A stretch of DNA of 64,000 bases from Notospermus geniculatus. Its lineage: Eukaryota > Nemertea > Pilidiophora > Heteronemertea > Lineidae. Both the position numbers and the translations under genes were made by a program. Below, piece after piece: positions 1 to 12,300 of this stretch. Location: assembly GCA_002633025.1 (NCBI GenBank), contig NMRB01002315.1, positions 1-64,000 on the forward strand, given 5' to 3'. Positions within the stretch are counted from its first letter, which is position 1, and each line of letters starts with the position of its first letter. The notes under the pieces were generated by a model that searched no databases, had not been told where the DNA came from, and saw nothing but the letters and a program-made list of their open reading frames with translations.

Positions 1-57
1 TGGCCAGCGAAACCAGGCTAGTGGGCATTCAAATCATTGGAAGTTTCTTCCTGCATT

Positions 58-208
58 TTATTCGCTTAAGGGTAAAAAATGTAATGCCACCCGTTTAAGG
101 GCCACCCCCATGTCATTTGCAACACTTCCTGTGAAAATGGTGCCATTTCGATCAGAAACCACGGAGGAGTTCGTGTTCGAAGTTAAAGCGCCACCGTCAA
201 TTATAATA
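58..208 (-). other. possible degenerate Ig-like exon fragment
   Basis: The minus-strand frame ends in a stop at 58-60 and contains SNTNSS, DRNGTIFTG and ANDMGVALKRVA. This pattern resembles the E-F-G part of an Ig C2-set domain, with Arg where the second domain cysteine would be expected. It lies downstream of the Ig exon at 3099-3353 on the same strand, so it could be a remnant of the same gene or a paralogue. The retrotransposon fragment begins just upstream, near 212. I see no convincing splice sites. The stop overlaps an AATAAA at 57-62 (minus). Low confidence. Confidence 0.2.
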
Positions 209-211
209 TAG

Positions 212-1138
212 ATAAACGACCTGTATACATCTAGTGAGATTTTCAACACCATCCTATTTGCTGATGACACCACGTTAGTTAGTGATCTTGACAATTTTGG
301 TAACATAAACAATGCTAACAACCTATCCCATAACATAAATCTCGAAATATCAAAAATCTCAGCCTGGCTAAAGGCCAACAAACTTTCTCTAAACATAAAA
401 AAGACCAAATATATGATCTTCCAAAGTATTGGCTCATCCAACGTACAACTAAATATTACACTTGAGAACTCGCCTATTGATAGGGTCGATAATTTCAACT
501 TCCTGGGACTCCATCTACATAAACATTTAAGCTGGTCAAAACACGTAAAAAATATCTCTTTAAAAATTTCGAGGTCTATAGGTTCACTTAGAATCATTAG
601 GAAATACCTACCGCAGAAAACACTGATCACTGTATATCATTCCCTAATTACACCACATTTAAATTACCATTTACTATCCTGGGGTCACGACCATGCTGTT
701 ATTCATAAATTACAAAAGAAGGCCACTCGCGTTATTACCAATAGTCATTTCTTAGCCCATTCGGAACCTCTCTTCAAGCAACTGCGATTTTTAAAACTTC
801 CTGACATGCATATACTTACTCAAATGAAAACCCTGTACAAATATTTTAACAAAAGTCTCCCTAAATATTTTATGGACCAAGTTTTTAGAACTAACAATCA
901 AAATCACCCCTACCGCACAAGGAATAATTCCAACTTAATTACACCGTTTTGCAGACATACCTTCGCACAGCGTTCGCCACGATATAGCATAGTTCAGGTT
1001 TTTAACTCTCTTCCTAGGATTGTAACTGAAAAGATAACCACACATAGTTTACAAGGCTTTTCTTACTACCTTAAAAATTACATATTAAACAACTACAATG
1101 AAGATTGTAATATATATAATATAATATATAATATATAA
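212..1138 (+). pseudogene. 5'-truncated non-LTR retrotransposon reverse transcriptase
   Basis: An uninterrupted frame runs from just after a TAG at 209-211 to the stop at 1138. It starts inside the reverse-transcriptase palm and contains the catalytic motif FADDT (about residues 21-25). The thumb-type segments that follow are usual for jockey/CR1/RTE-type elements: SAWLKANKLSLNIKKTKYM, then FNFLGLHLHKHLSW, IGSLRIIRKYLP and LKYL/LNYHLLSWG-like blocks. Endonuclease and fingers are missing, so the copy is a typical 5'-truncated insertion and cannot move on its own. It has no internal stops, which suggests it is fairly young. The exact clade cannot be decided by eye. Confidence 0.85.
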
Positions 1139-1495
1139 TCTCACAATATAATATATAATCCCAAACTGTTATACTTGTTCTTTGTCAGTCTAACAATCAT
1201 TGTATCCACTCTTGTGTTGGACATCGTTTGAGTTGTCTAATTTATTATTAATAGTTGACATTGTATTTAACTATAATCAATTGTAAACTAGAAATTGACT
1301 TACCAGTCAATTTGAAGACCGCCCTTGGAAATTGGGAGTTCAAGACAGAGTGTACTGATCATGCTGATTGAGAATTGGTATCGAATGGCTATATAGAAAG
1401 CTTGGATGATGGGCGAGGTTATGGACAGGATCATAGACTTCTATGTAAGTTGAGGAAAGGAAGACGATTCGTATATTCGATATAACATTTATTAG
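1139..1495 (+). mobile_element. probable 3' UTR of the retrotransposon
   Basis: This AT-rich non-coding sequence follows the RT frame. It starts with TATAAT/ATATAT-rich sequence and leads into the ACATC microsatellite. No other feature is visible. Assignment to the element is by position only. Confidence 0.45.
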
Positions 1496-1527
1496 ACATC
1501 ACATCACATCACATCACATCACATCAC
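1496..1527 (+). repeat. (ACATC)n microsatellite, likely retrotransposon tail
   Basis: About six direct copies of ACATC. Non-LTR elements of the CR1 and RTE groups often end in short tandem repeats, so this probably marks the 3' end of the insertion that starts near 212. Beyond it (1528-2350) I see no gene, only unstructured sequence. Confidence 0.6.
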
Positions 1528-2382
1528 TAGGACACGGACATCGACGCACAACGCACAAGTGAACTGTAACGAGAATTACAAACAATTAAATACAAATAAA
1601 GTAAATTCCAGATCCAATATGGCCGCCCTGTTTTTGGAAAATTGGCAGCATTCATGCAGTTCACTTGTGGAGTATTCTATGTCTGTTGAAAATAATGCTA
1701 CCGAAAGGGGTGGACTGGGTAGAAAAAAACGACGAACTATACGATATGCATGTTGTTTGATCTTCAAAGTGTGCCATTTCTTGGGAAAGTGTTCCGACAA
1801 CTAGTCTTTTGTTTCAACTTATTAGCTAATGGTAGTATGTAAACATTGAAACGTTTCAAAAGAAACGAGCCAAATGAAACGACCCAAAAAACATGTTAAA
1901 TCTGAAGTTGTAAAATCCCAAAAAAGCCTATGAACCCGAATCTCCTCATCCTATGTACGGAGATGTATAACAAGTTTCCATCCTAGTTGGGTGGTCTGTC
2001 ACTGTAGGTATCATGTCCTAACCCAGAATTGCCTGATTCATATGAACCATACAGGATATCATCTACATTCAGAGTATAGCACAGTATAGCAAGTTATGTC
2101 CAAGTTTGGTGGTCTGGTGACAGCACTGACTCCAGGAAGTTCCTGCTTCTGATTATCTTGGCGGCCAATGATTTATTTCAGGCTGACAGCAAACAGTGTG
2201 AGGATACTTCCTGCATTCCTAGCGCTTGAGCTGAGTTAACCCTATCAGGACAAAACACATTTTACTTGGGAATTTTTATCCACATCACAGTATGCACTAC
2301 AATACAGCCATGTGTTTTAATACTTTCCCGGGCTTATTTCCCGGCAATATATACTTTATCCTCGCCTCTAAGAGGTCAGTTA

Positions 2383-2594
2383 TTAAAGGAGCACGGTATT
2401 GGATCTCAAATGCGTTATTTGACTGCCGACGTAGAGGGAGCCACCTAGCGGCAGTAAGATGAAATACAAAAATGCATTACAAAATGTACGCAGTAAATCG
2501 GGTAATTCGCCGAGACGTAGTCAGACCCCTGGGTTGGAGAGTGGCGCGGTGGCGCCGGCTGTCGAGAAAAAGTGGCAATACCGTGCTCCTTTAA
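2383..2594. mobile_element. MITE with TTAAAGGAGCACGGTATTG ends
   Basis: The ends TTAAAGGAGCACGGTATTG (2383) and its reverse complement CAATACCGTGCTCCTTTAA (to 2594) bound a 212-bp element. Related internal sequence (GACTGCCGACGTAGAGGGAG, then GTCGAGAAAAAGTGGCAATA) recurs at about 30048-30200. A 3' fragment recurs inverted at about 59137-59190, so this is a dispersed family in the window. Confidence 0.75.
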
Positions 2595-2846
2595 AGATAA
2601 TATATCACGACTTCATTGTTTACGTTTAATGTTTGTAAACATTGATGTTTACATTATGTTATTTTGGACTTTTGGGACATGCCAACCCACCAAATTGAAT
2701 GTTTTCAGTATCAAAAGAATTTCTAGAGGGGCACGCCACCAAGAAATTACTCATAAGACAAAGAAAAACGAGAAATAAACAAACAAAATGTAAATAAACA
2801 ATGATTTTCGTGGCCCGCGAAAATATCCGTGGTATATCATCTTTAA
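2591..2846. mobile_element. MITE, copy 1 of the TTAAAGATAATRTATCACG family
   Basis: A 256-bp element with terminal inverted repeats TTAAAGATAATATATCACG and CGTGGTATATCATCTTTAA. A second, better preserved copy lies at 42468-42727. It abuts the previous MITE and shares its terminal TTAA, suggesting insertion at a TTAA target. Open frames across it are not genes. Confidence 0.8.
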
Positions 2847-3098
2847 TGTCCAAGTCCAGGCATTGCCAGGTCATTATGAGTACAATATTCCAACAAACTT
2901 CATCGTTCTGATTGGTCAAACAAAGAACGAAGCACCGGCGCCTATTATGGTATGGAACAAAGGCCTAGTCATGAGTACTCTGGACTGACCTCTTAGAGGC
3001 GAGGATAAAGTATGCTGGGGCTAACCGCAAACAAACGCAGTCATTTAAAATCTATTTTCAGAGTTATGTTCGCGAAGATGTTTTACGAGTCAACATAC

Positions 3099-3353
3099 CT
3101 TTAACGACAGATTTGACTGCAGCAGATTCCTGGGAACCCGCGGCTGTGCACTTGACATCTTTATTATCGTCCCCTGCAACAAGGCCAGTCTTCGTGTATG
3201 TGTTTTTCTTAGGTCCACTCCCACCTGGTGTATCGGTACCAAATTTCCATGTCGTGTCTCCCGCACCAGCCGTGTCGGCCGCATTGGCCGCGCATGTACA
3301 CGTCAGTGAACCTCCTACTACCCCTGGGGTACAAGTTAGATCTGAAGCAGCAC
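3099..3353 (-). CDS. IgSF gene 1 exon 2, Ig-like domain
   Basis: A 255-nt exon, phase 1 at both ends. The acceptor is TTTCAG (minus) before 3353 and the donor is GTATGT after 3099. It encodes 85 residues: first cysteines in DLTCTPG and SLTCTC, tryptophan in TTWKFG, last cysteine in DVKCTAAG. A whole Ig domain on one phase-1/phase-1 exon is classic for this superfamily. It is unusually rich in Ala, Gly and Thr. Plus-strand frames over it are shadows. Confidence 0.8.
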
Positions 3354-6300
3354 CTGAAATGAAAAGAAATCCAAAATAGAGCACAAAAAACGACAGACAA
3401 AATGACAAGTACCGGTATAAGTAAAGACGTCTCCGAATTTCGCAATATTTTGTGAAGCCCCGGTTGGGGTAGAAAATTTGCGAAATTCGGAGACGACTTT
3501 ACTTTATTTGAAATGAAAAGAAGTTCATAAAGGTGACTCTTATTTTCAACACTGCCTGATGTTGTCTGGTACGGTTTCTGAACGATAAAACCCCGAGAAG
3601 ATGGCGAAAGATGATGTCTCTTCTCTATCAGTTATGCGTCTTACCAAACATAGATAAGATTGCGCTCGCTTATCTATTTTTGGTCTTAGTGTCTTTTGTT
3701 GATAAGCTTGTGAAATGGCTGAAGTCAGTGGTGATTTGAAGATACATAAGCCAGTTTTTGAGGTCGTATTTTGATGGGATTTACACCTGGCGCGTAACGG
3801 TTACATTTTTAACTCATCTGTGAGCTATGTACTCCGTCGTCCGTCGTCGTCCGTTACCTGGGCACGTTTCGTAACCACTGGGGATATTGGAAACTTGGTA
3901 CATATACCCCTAGGTCAGATGACCTATGGCACCATGTTTCGGTCCGATTCGATTCTTCAATTGGCCTCCAGATGGCCAAAACCAAAACCACAAAAAGTGC
4001 AGTAAATCCTGAACTAATGACTGGACAGGGCGTATTGATCCCCGGAACCGCCGAAAGGCGGCAGCACAACACGGCGATGGCTTTTACGGATCACAATTGC
4101 AATGTTTTATAGTTCGATTTGGTGTAGGTGATTTACCGATGTCCGTTCACTATGATGGCGACCAGTTTGACAGCTGCGATACCCGTAAATGAATAGCTGG
4201 CATGGCAAGTGGTGACTACTGATGCATTTTTTGCCGGAAGAAATGTTGACTTTGAAGTAAATTGATGTTTTAGTTGAAGTCGGTCAGGTCTGCTACGTCA
4301 CACCTGATTTAGACCGCCCTCAACTCAGTGAGGGCGGTCTTCCTTGTGTTTACTGGAGTTCTCTCTCTCTCTCTGTTTCTCTAGCCAATGTTTCGTTTCC
4401 GGACGATAACTCAAGAAATAGACCACGTATTGTCACGAAACTTTCAGAACTTGTAGATATTCACTAGGACTGGAAATGATTAGATTCTGGGTAACATCTG
4501 AAGTAAACCTGATTTTTGGTGAATTTTTAAAGTTTTCTACTTTGAAAGCCACTAATTAGCATAAATACAGATATCAACCGCTTTCCCTCTGCTGATCACT
4601 ATGAATACATGTACTTGGGGTGGGAGAGCTATCAACAAAAAGAACAGCTACTGATACAGCTATCAACTGCCTTCCCTCTGCTGATTGCTATGAATAGATA
4701 TATTGGGGAGGGATGGCCATCAATTAAAAGAACAGCATCTGATTTTGTGCTGACTCTGCTTGACTGGTAACATGTGGTTGTGCACCGTCTGGGAATTGGT
4801 CTTTCTGACAAAATAAGCCCTGCTTTTTTTAAGATTCCTCAGTGCATTCTACCTTTTCCTGGCAAGCCATTCGTTGCATTATTTGATTCAAAACAGTAAA
4901 TTCTATTTGATCTCAAAATTTATGTTTGGTGCTACTTCCGGTATACTCGACGTTACTTCCGTTTGTGCAAAATGTAATTTTGTGTAACTTAGCAACAGTG
5001 GTCCTAATGAGGTCGGATTTGATTGGATGTTAGTGCATGTTGATGTCCCATCATGCCTCAGCACGAATTAATATAAAAGGGGGCGCTGTGATCGCTTTCA
5101 TGAAAATAAGTTTTTTACTGTAGTTGAGCCCTAGATGGCTTAGTACTTTTTAAAAACTCTTCGCAGTGAACATGTACCGGTATCTACAAAACGTCTGGTG
5201 CTGCAAAACTAAAATAATAGGTGGCACTGCTGGCCTATTTCCATGACCCAGTGACCTACTTACAGACAAGTTGAGCCAAGTAGTCATGTTTGGGGTCGAA
5301 CTAAACGTAATGAAGTGTCTGTTTGAACTGACCTACTTCCATGACCTAGTGACCTACTTAAAGACCAGTTGAGCCAAGGTAGTCATGTTTGGTATCAAAC
5401 TAAAGGTAATGAAGTGTAGGTTTGAACTGACCTACTTCCATGACCTAGTGACCTACATAGAGACCAGTTGAGCCAAGGTTGTCATGTTTGGTATCAAACT
5501 AAAGATAAATGAATGTAGGTTTGAACAACATGCATAATCAACCATGACATGTGGGTAGGCCTAAGTGATTAGTGGAACGTCAAATTCAAGTATTCCCTTT
5601 TATGACCTTACGGAACACCAACAAACCACTGATAACTGATATTGACCATAATCTTTACCACAGCATTCCATTCAAATCTGACAGGCCCAGATGTGCTGTT
5701 CTGTTCTCTCCCCCCCCCCCTCTTAAATAGGGGGCCAGAAACGAAGAAAATCACACATTTTATGCAAATATTTCAGCAAAACCAATATGTTTAGTAATGA
5801 TTTTTTGATGAATGATAAATAATACCATTACTCTCGCCAGTACAACAAACATTAGGGAATAATTTCACTGTTTTCATGCTGATTTCGGACATTTTGCAAA
5901 TGCTCTTTGTTTTCCTAATTAATGAAACTGATGTCACATTTTTCTTTCATGATTATGTAGTTCACATTGTTAAATATTATACCTGAAGTTATCATGAAAA
6001 TCAAACAACTGCAACATAATGAAAATTTAGTTGGGAAAATGGTTCCGAAAGTGAACAGCCCCTTTGCTATTTTGAGATAACTTGCCATATTGTCAAAATT
6101 GGCAGAATTTCAATGTTTCTACCCCCAGATTACGGCTTAACTATTAGGGGTGCCATAGAACTTCAGGGTTATTATGAATCTATAAGACAAAGGCTCTCCA
6201 CTCATGCAAAACCATTGATTTAGGAGTCTGGATTAAAATTTTAAGGGACTCTGAAAAGCAAGTACAGAATGGGACGAAGTGGTGACTTCATGAAATTCAG

Positions 6301-9300
6301 AAGCTGGCCACGCTAAAACCCTCAATAGTGCCAAAGAGATTTTTGGTGAGCTATAAAGTGCAAGGATAGGAGCAGAGAAAAACACCTTTGCTTGCCCAAT
6401 ATCATTTTGGATTAAACCAGAATATTTTTGACAAGTTGGGTGAAATCGCAGTTATTAGCTTCTTTGGGGGTTAATATCTTGGGAATCCAGCATTATGCCA
6501 AGGCGAACTCTTCTTTGTTTATTCACTGGACATCCTTCTATCAGCTCCATATCAAATTTCAATGGTACTCTCTTGGATAAACATTTTAGTTCCTATTAAA
6601 ACTGTCGCTACTCTTCATTTTCTATTCTAACACAAAGAAGGGCTCCACCAGGTTATCCAAACTGCCACCAGGTGGTACTTAATTTTATAAAAAACCTGAA
6701 GTGTCGACAGGTCATTTACCACCATTAATTCTTTGGCACAATGTCCCAGCTTGCCATAATAATTCATCGATTTGGCCTTGTTTTTCACAATTTTTCTCAT
6801 TTTGGGCCGTGACCTCTTGTCTTGTAGGGGGCGCTACAGCCAGAATAATAGGAGTATGAGCCTAAAATTTTGGGGTTTTCCATAAGACATCCATATCAAC
6901 CTCTGTACCAAATTTCATCAATTTCTAGGGGGGTCAACTCCGCAACTTTTGGAAATATTGCCACTTTTCTCAGAGTGCGACTCTTAACATATTGACCTAA
7001 TTCTTGTACATTCATCATTTACACATGTCTGCATCCATAGGCTACATAATGCAATTTGCCGCATTAACCCTTCCTCATTCTGTCAGTAAAATAGAATGTT
7101 TGGACTTCCTAGGCCTCCTTCCTGCAACTAGTGGCACCATCCTAACCTAGCGGAGATAACCATAACTAGGTCACGTGACCGACTTTTTTGACATTTTTTT
7201 GGCGTTCAGTAGCATCTTTTCGGGCCACTTGCGCGACAATTAGTGCTGCCATCTTCATTGAGGCTGCCATGTTGAAATCATGTGGCATCAAGACCCAAGC
7301 TGATTGGCCAAAGCCTCGCCGCCGACTCCAAGTCTGGCTGCCATCGGTTATCGCACGCCGGAGTGGACATAATTCTGAATTAATATCCACATTAAATCAG
7401 ACGAATTAATGTCCACATTAAATCGACCAATAGGATTTGATTTTATATGTGGACATATATTCGATTTAATGTCCACATTAAATCGATTTAATACCACCAT
7501 TAATTCGATTTAATGTCCACATTAATTCAAGCAGCTACTTCCGCCGATAAATGCACAATCGACCAATCAGAAGAGACTTTTTAATGCGGACATTAATTCC
7601 ATTTTATGTCTATATTAATTCGAGCCCATGCACATCCCCCACTAAAAACTCTTCTCTAAATTGGTAGATGGTGCATTTATCGGCGGAAGTAGCTGCTTGA
7701 ATTAATGTGGACATTAAATCGAATTAATGGTGGTATTAAATCTATTTAATGTGGACATTAAATCGAATTAATGGTGGTATTAAATCGATTTAATGTGGAT
7801 ATTAAATCGATTTAATGGGGGGAAATTAAATCGAATTAATGGTGGTATTAAATCGATTTAATGTGGACATATAAAAATCAAATCCTATTGGTCGATTTAA
7901 TGTGGACATTAATTCGTTCGAATTAATGTGGATATTAATTCAGAATTTTGTCCACTCCGGCGTGCGATATTCGGTAGCACACTTGGCTGCTTCGTGAGTT
8001 CAGAGGCGTTCACTGGCGTCCAAAATCAAACATATTTGATATCTGGAGTTCAGTGGCGTCCGGCGGCGTTCTCCAGATTCCATTCGTAGGCTAGCACATT
8101 GGGGATTTTTCTGGCGTTCGGACATTGGCGTCGAAAAAACGCCTCTGGACGCCGAAGTTGGCGGCCAGTCTGCTGCATGCTTTAGAGCGACGTCTGAACC
8201 TGGCCTACATGGCCAGAGTGTCCAATTGTGCTCTCAAATGCCGGGAAATGGCGTAAACGCCCGCCACCGATATTTCGGTTCGCGCCTCGGGCGCTCGGTG
8301 CTAAAGATCACGGCTACGGGCCGCTATTTTATCGAATCTTTACCCCTCCCCCCCCCCTCCAGGACGTTCCTAAGGCCCTGTAAATCGAATGAGCAGTCAG
8401 TTCGAAGAAGTGGTATTCAAGGAATCACTCATGATCCTAGGTCGATGACGGGCTGATTTGTGACGTATGAGGATGTTGATTTGAACGATGCTGATTGGCG
8501 ATACCACGGGAACTGGGTATCCCGTGAGCGACATGGGGTTCACGTGCGACAAATGAGCGTCAGTTGCACGGCGTGCGACAACATGACGGCAGATGATCCC
8601 AGGTTTCCGTGGCGATGACCGTTTGAACGGCATTTTATGTAATAGGACAAGACAACGTCATCACTGAATGACTGAGGGTCACGCACCTGTAATGCGTGGC
8701 CAATGCATTTGCCATTAGAAATGGCGAGATGCCCGTGCTCATAGATTGGTCCCAGAGTTTCCTTGGAAGGAACCGTTTGGACACAACATACCCCTAGCCT
8801 AATGCTTCAAACCATAAAGTTTTCGTTGTGGGTTGACCATGATAATTTCAGGGTTTGGGGGTACTGAAAATATGAGGGGTAATATCGCACGATATTTCGA
8901 TGCAGCCACTCCATATCGGCGTAGTAATACACTTAGCCCACTGGAAGACAGGCTTATGATACCATCACTTATCAAACTTTCCCAAAAGTTGAAAATTATT
9001 TTTCTCTTAATTATTTCTGTGTCAAACAGAATATTTAAGTGCCTTTTACTCGATATTATCTATGATAAATCGTGAAAACTGGGTTTTTAAAGATCTACTT
9101 TTACAATGTAACCCGCGCTCGCTGATTGGTCAATTCCTGGCACGTTACCTGAGTCATACGTGTCGATGACGGGCTGATTTTGTGACGTATGAGGATGTTG
9201 ATTTGGTCGACGCTGATGATTGGCGTTACCAAGGGAACTGGGTATCCCGTGACGTCACGGGCGGGGGTTCCCAGCACTCGAAACAGTGACAAAATCGACG

Positions 9301-12300
9301 AAAGAAAATCGATCAAACTTAACGTTTTAAAAAGCAAAAATTTGTATTTTAATGGTTCGAGGACACAGTGCAGATGTTAATACTTCATTCATTACATAAT
9401 AGAAATTCCTGAGTCCAACGGCAAGAAGGCAGAGTTTTAGCGTGACAAAAATAGGCCTACGCTTTTATATATGTAAATAGATGTTCGAAAAAATGTAACT
9501 TACGCTGAAATTCTCATTATATATATTTTAATGTCCCATAGCGCTTTCATTCCTCTTGGAAATCTTCAGTGGGAATGAACACATATTATTTACATGAGAT
9601 ATATATACATATAACCTGTCGCAAAGCAGGTTCAGGCAAAATGTTCAAATAATACCAGGATTACAATAGGCCCTGATTTTAAAAGGGCTAATTATTGAAG
9701 CGAATGAAGCGAAGCTCTAAATGGTAGGCAAGATCAAAGCAGAAATTCCTTAATCACTCTGACAAGCCTGTAGGTTTAGTTCCGCTTTAAACTTGCTGAT
9801 GAAATAATTTTCCTGAATCCTTCTTCTAGTTATTGAATCATTTCTCATTTTAAAGAAGGGAAAAAACTGAAATTTGCCTCCCCCTAAGTTACATTTTTTC
9901 GAATATTTTATCTCCACACTTTTTATTTCAACTAGTTATATGTATCTAGATATAACGGGTTTTTGATTTGAGCTACTTTTCAAGGACAGAGAGGTCAAAG
10001 TTCACAATTTTGCCTTTTGGTGGTACATTTCGTAACCGCTGGGGCTATTCATCTGAAACTTGGTACATATATCCCTCTGTGTCAGATGATGTATGGCGCC
10101 AAGTTTCGGTCCGATTCTATTCTCGGCTTGGCCACCAGGTGGCAAAAACCGAAAAGAAAAAACTGCAACAAGCCTGGTGGCGACAGGGTTCTCGAAGTGA
10201 CGTTATTGTAGTGTCAGATCATGCAGTGATAGAGGAATTACTGAGTGAAATAGTTGTTTTTGGCAGGGGAAAGGAAATAAATAGCGCGTCAGCCAAATCA
10301 TCACTTCCGAAGACAGAAAACTTGTGTAAAATGTTTAGCCGCTGAAAAAAAGGTCGGGAGAGAAAGCTATTCCTTCAACCGGGCCCGAATTCAAGCAAAC
10401 GGATCATGTCGACGCGGTACACACTGGGCTACTGGGGCTCGCCCAGACTGCAGGAAATCTTTGGTGATACAATATTCTGATTTTTACCAGTAACGCAAAT
10501 CCAGCGATGGCCTAAATTCCCCATCAACACTCTATCTATCTGACCCCATTGCCAAGTACCAAAAAGTAGGCTACATGTAGGTCTTCTTCATACACGCCTC
10601 CCAGCTGCCACGTAAAGAATCGCACATGGACATGGTAGAGGAACGAAAGGGTCAGAACTAATCAAATATCCACTTCACTTCCACTTCGCTTGGATCATTG
10701 TAAACACAATTCGCTACCAATAATTTTTTTATTAACTTACTAAAAATGTAAACACGGTGTCATAATTCCAAAAATTCCCACAATGATATTGACATTAAAA
10801 TATTCATTTCCAGTTTTCCTTACGAATAACAGCATGCTGTGCCTACCTGTCCTTGTATGTGTATACAGCAGAGCACGGGATATAGTATCAACTAACATGA
10901 AACAGACACCACACCGATCACGTGATGATGAACCAATATAGTGACCTTACAAGAAAACTCGTCTGCTGCGGCAACTTCTGGCGTATTTCTGCTGAATTAT
11001 ACACTGGTGGACAAAAATATTAGGACAGTGGCCAATTCGAAGTTTGATGTATGAAATGTTTTGACTTGAATCAAGTCTAGAACACATTTTTGATCATGAT
11101 TTACCTTTAATTTCTGCACTTCCAATGTGGATTGTTGTTAATTTCAAGTGATTTACACATGTCTTGCTATGACGAAACTGGTCAGACATGTTATGTAACA
11201 CAAGTGTATCATCAACCATGAGTAGGGGGCCTAACTAAAAGCTTTATTCTTAAGAAAAAACGAAGAAAAACGAGTATTTGCTTGTAAATGCATTTGGTGA
11301 ACAAGGGCGAGAATTGTCTTTGTCATTAACCTCATTGCATAATTGCCACTGATTATGTAATTCACTGAAATTGTAGCAAGGGGAAAGAAGGACCCTTCCC
11401 ACAATATATGAACACAAGTTGAGTTCATTATATTCATTCAACAGGCAGAAAACTTACATCAAACTTCATTACATGTAAAATATAAAGGGAGCCTGGACAT
11501 GGAAATCATGTCTCAACGATGTGAAAATAATTTCTGACCCTTCCTCTGATTCTTCAGATGAAGTAGCAAACTTTGTCTCTTTATTTACATGAGTAGGCCT
11601 ACATTGCACGAGACACTAAGTGTCCACTGGTGAAAGGCAAAGAGAATATTGCAATGGACACAAAAAGGGAAGTCATCATGATTGATACTGAACGGGACAA
11701 GGCCTTGATCAACTTATCGATCTTCAGGCGTTTTGGTATTAAAAATGAAGGTGATCATTAATTAATACTTCAACAACACTTTTTTTATGTAACTTCAGTA
11801 CCATCTTACTCTTATCGAGACTCAATCAAAACAATTTGACTGGCGTGTGTACATGTATCTGGGTGATTCATTCGCATGAGTCCCATGTGATAGAAGCAGG
11901 CTAATATACGTCCGCTGGCCCTCAGGCTCTGTACTGTTTCAACTCATACTTCCAAGTAGCAGCCAACACGCCCAATGGTTTTTAGAACATTTCTTGTTTA
12001 AAATTACAGGCGTCCCATAGGCCTGCAGCCCATTTGATTGGTACTACTGCTGCAGAACCGCCTTAAAACAAAACAACAAATGGAGCTACCAACCCTCTTA
12101 TTCGGAATTAATGAGGTAGGCCCCTACCACTGATTATCTTCTAGTCACACACCGCGCTGACCATGAACTGGTACATTAACTCAGTGGAGGGTTCTTTGAA
12201 GAACCCCTGGGTTCTCTATATAGAACCCTAAGGTTCTTTGCTGCATTGGTAGAACCCATAGGGTTCTTTGACGAGCGAAAAGGTTCTTAGAGGGTTCTTT

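Larger units (their letters stand above)
2351..3013. mobile_element. inverted-repeat element carrying nested insertions
   Basis: A 30-bp terminal inverted repeat is present at 2351-2380 (begins ATACTTTATCCTCGCC) and again, inverted, at 2984-3013. The interior is occupied by two further inverted-repeat elements (2383-2594 and 2591-2846). No transposase frame is present, so this is non-autonomous. It lies in the minus-strand IgSF gene just downstream of the exon at 3099-3353. Confidence 0.7.

Noticed and set aside
58-630. 190-residue minus-strand frame across the retrotransposon
   Set aside because: Most of it is antisense to the reverse-transcriptase frame; only its last part (58-208) has any independent interest.
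1496-1527. CRISPR-like array
   Set aside because: Short pentamer repeats with no spacers; a simple microsatellite in a eukaryotic genome.
2659-2919. 86-residue minus-strand frame, also seen at 42540-42794
   Set aside because: It spans a MITE found twice; the shared residues reflect the element, not a gene.
4311-4339. Rho-independent terminator
   Set aside because: It is a GC hairpin, but the genome is eukaryotic and no gene ends there.
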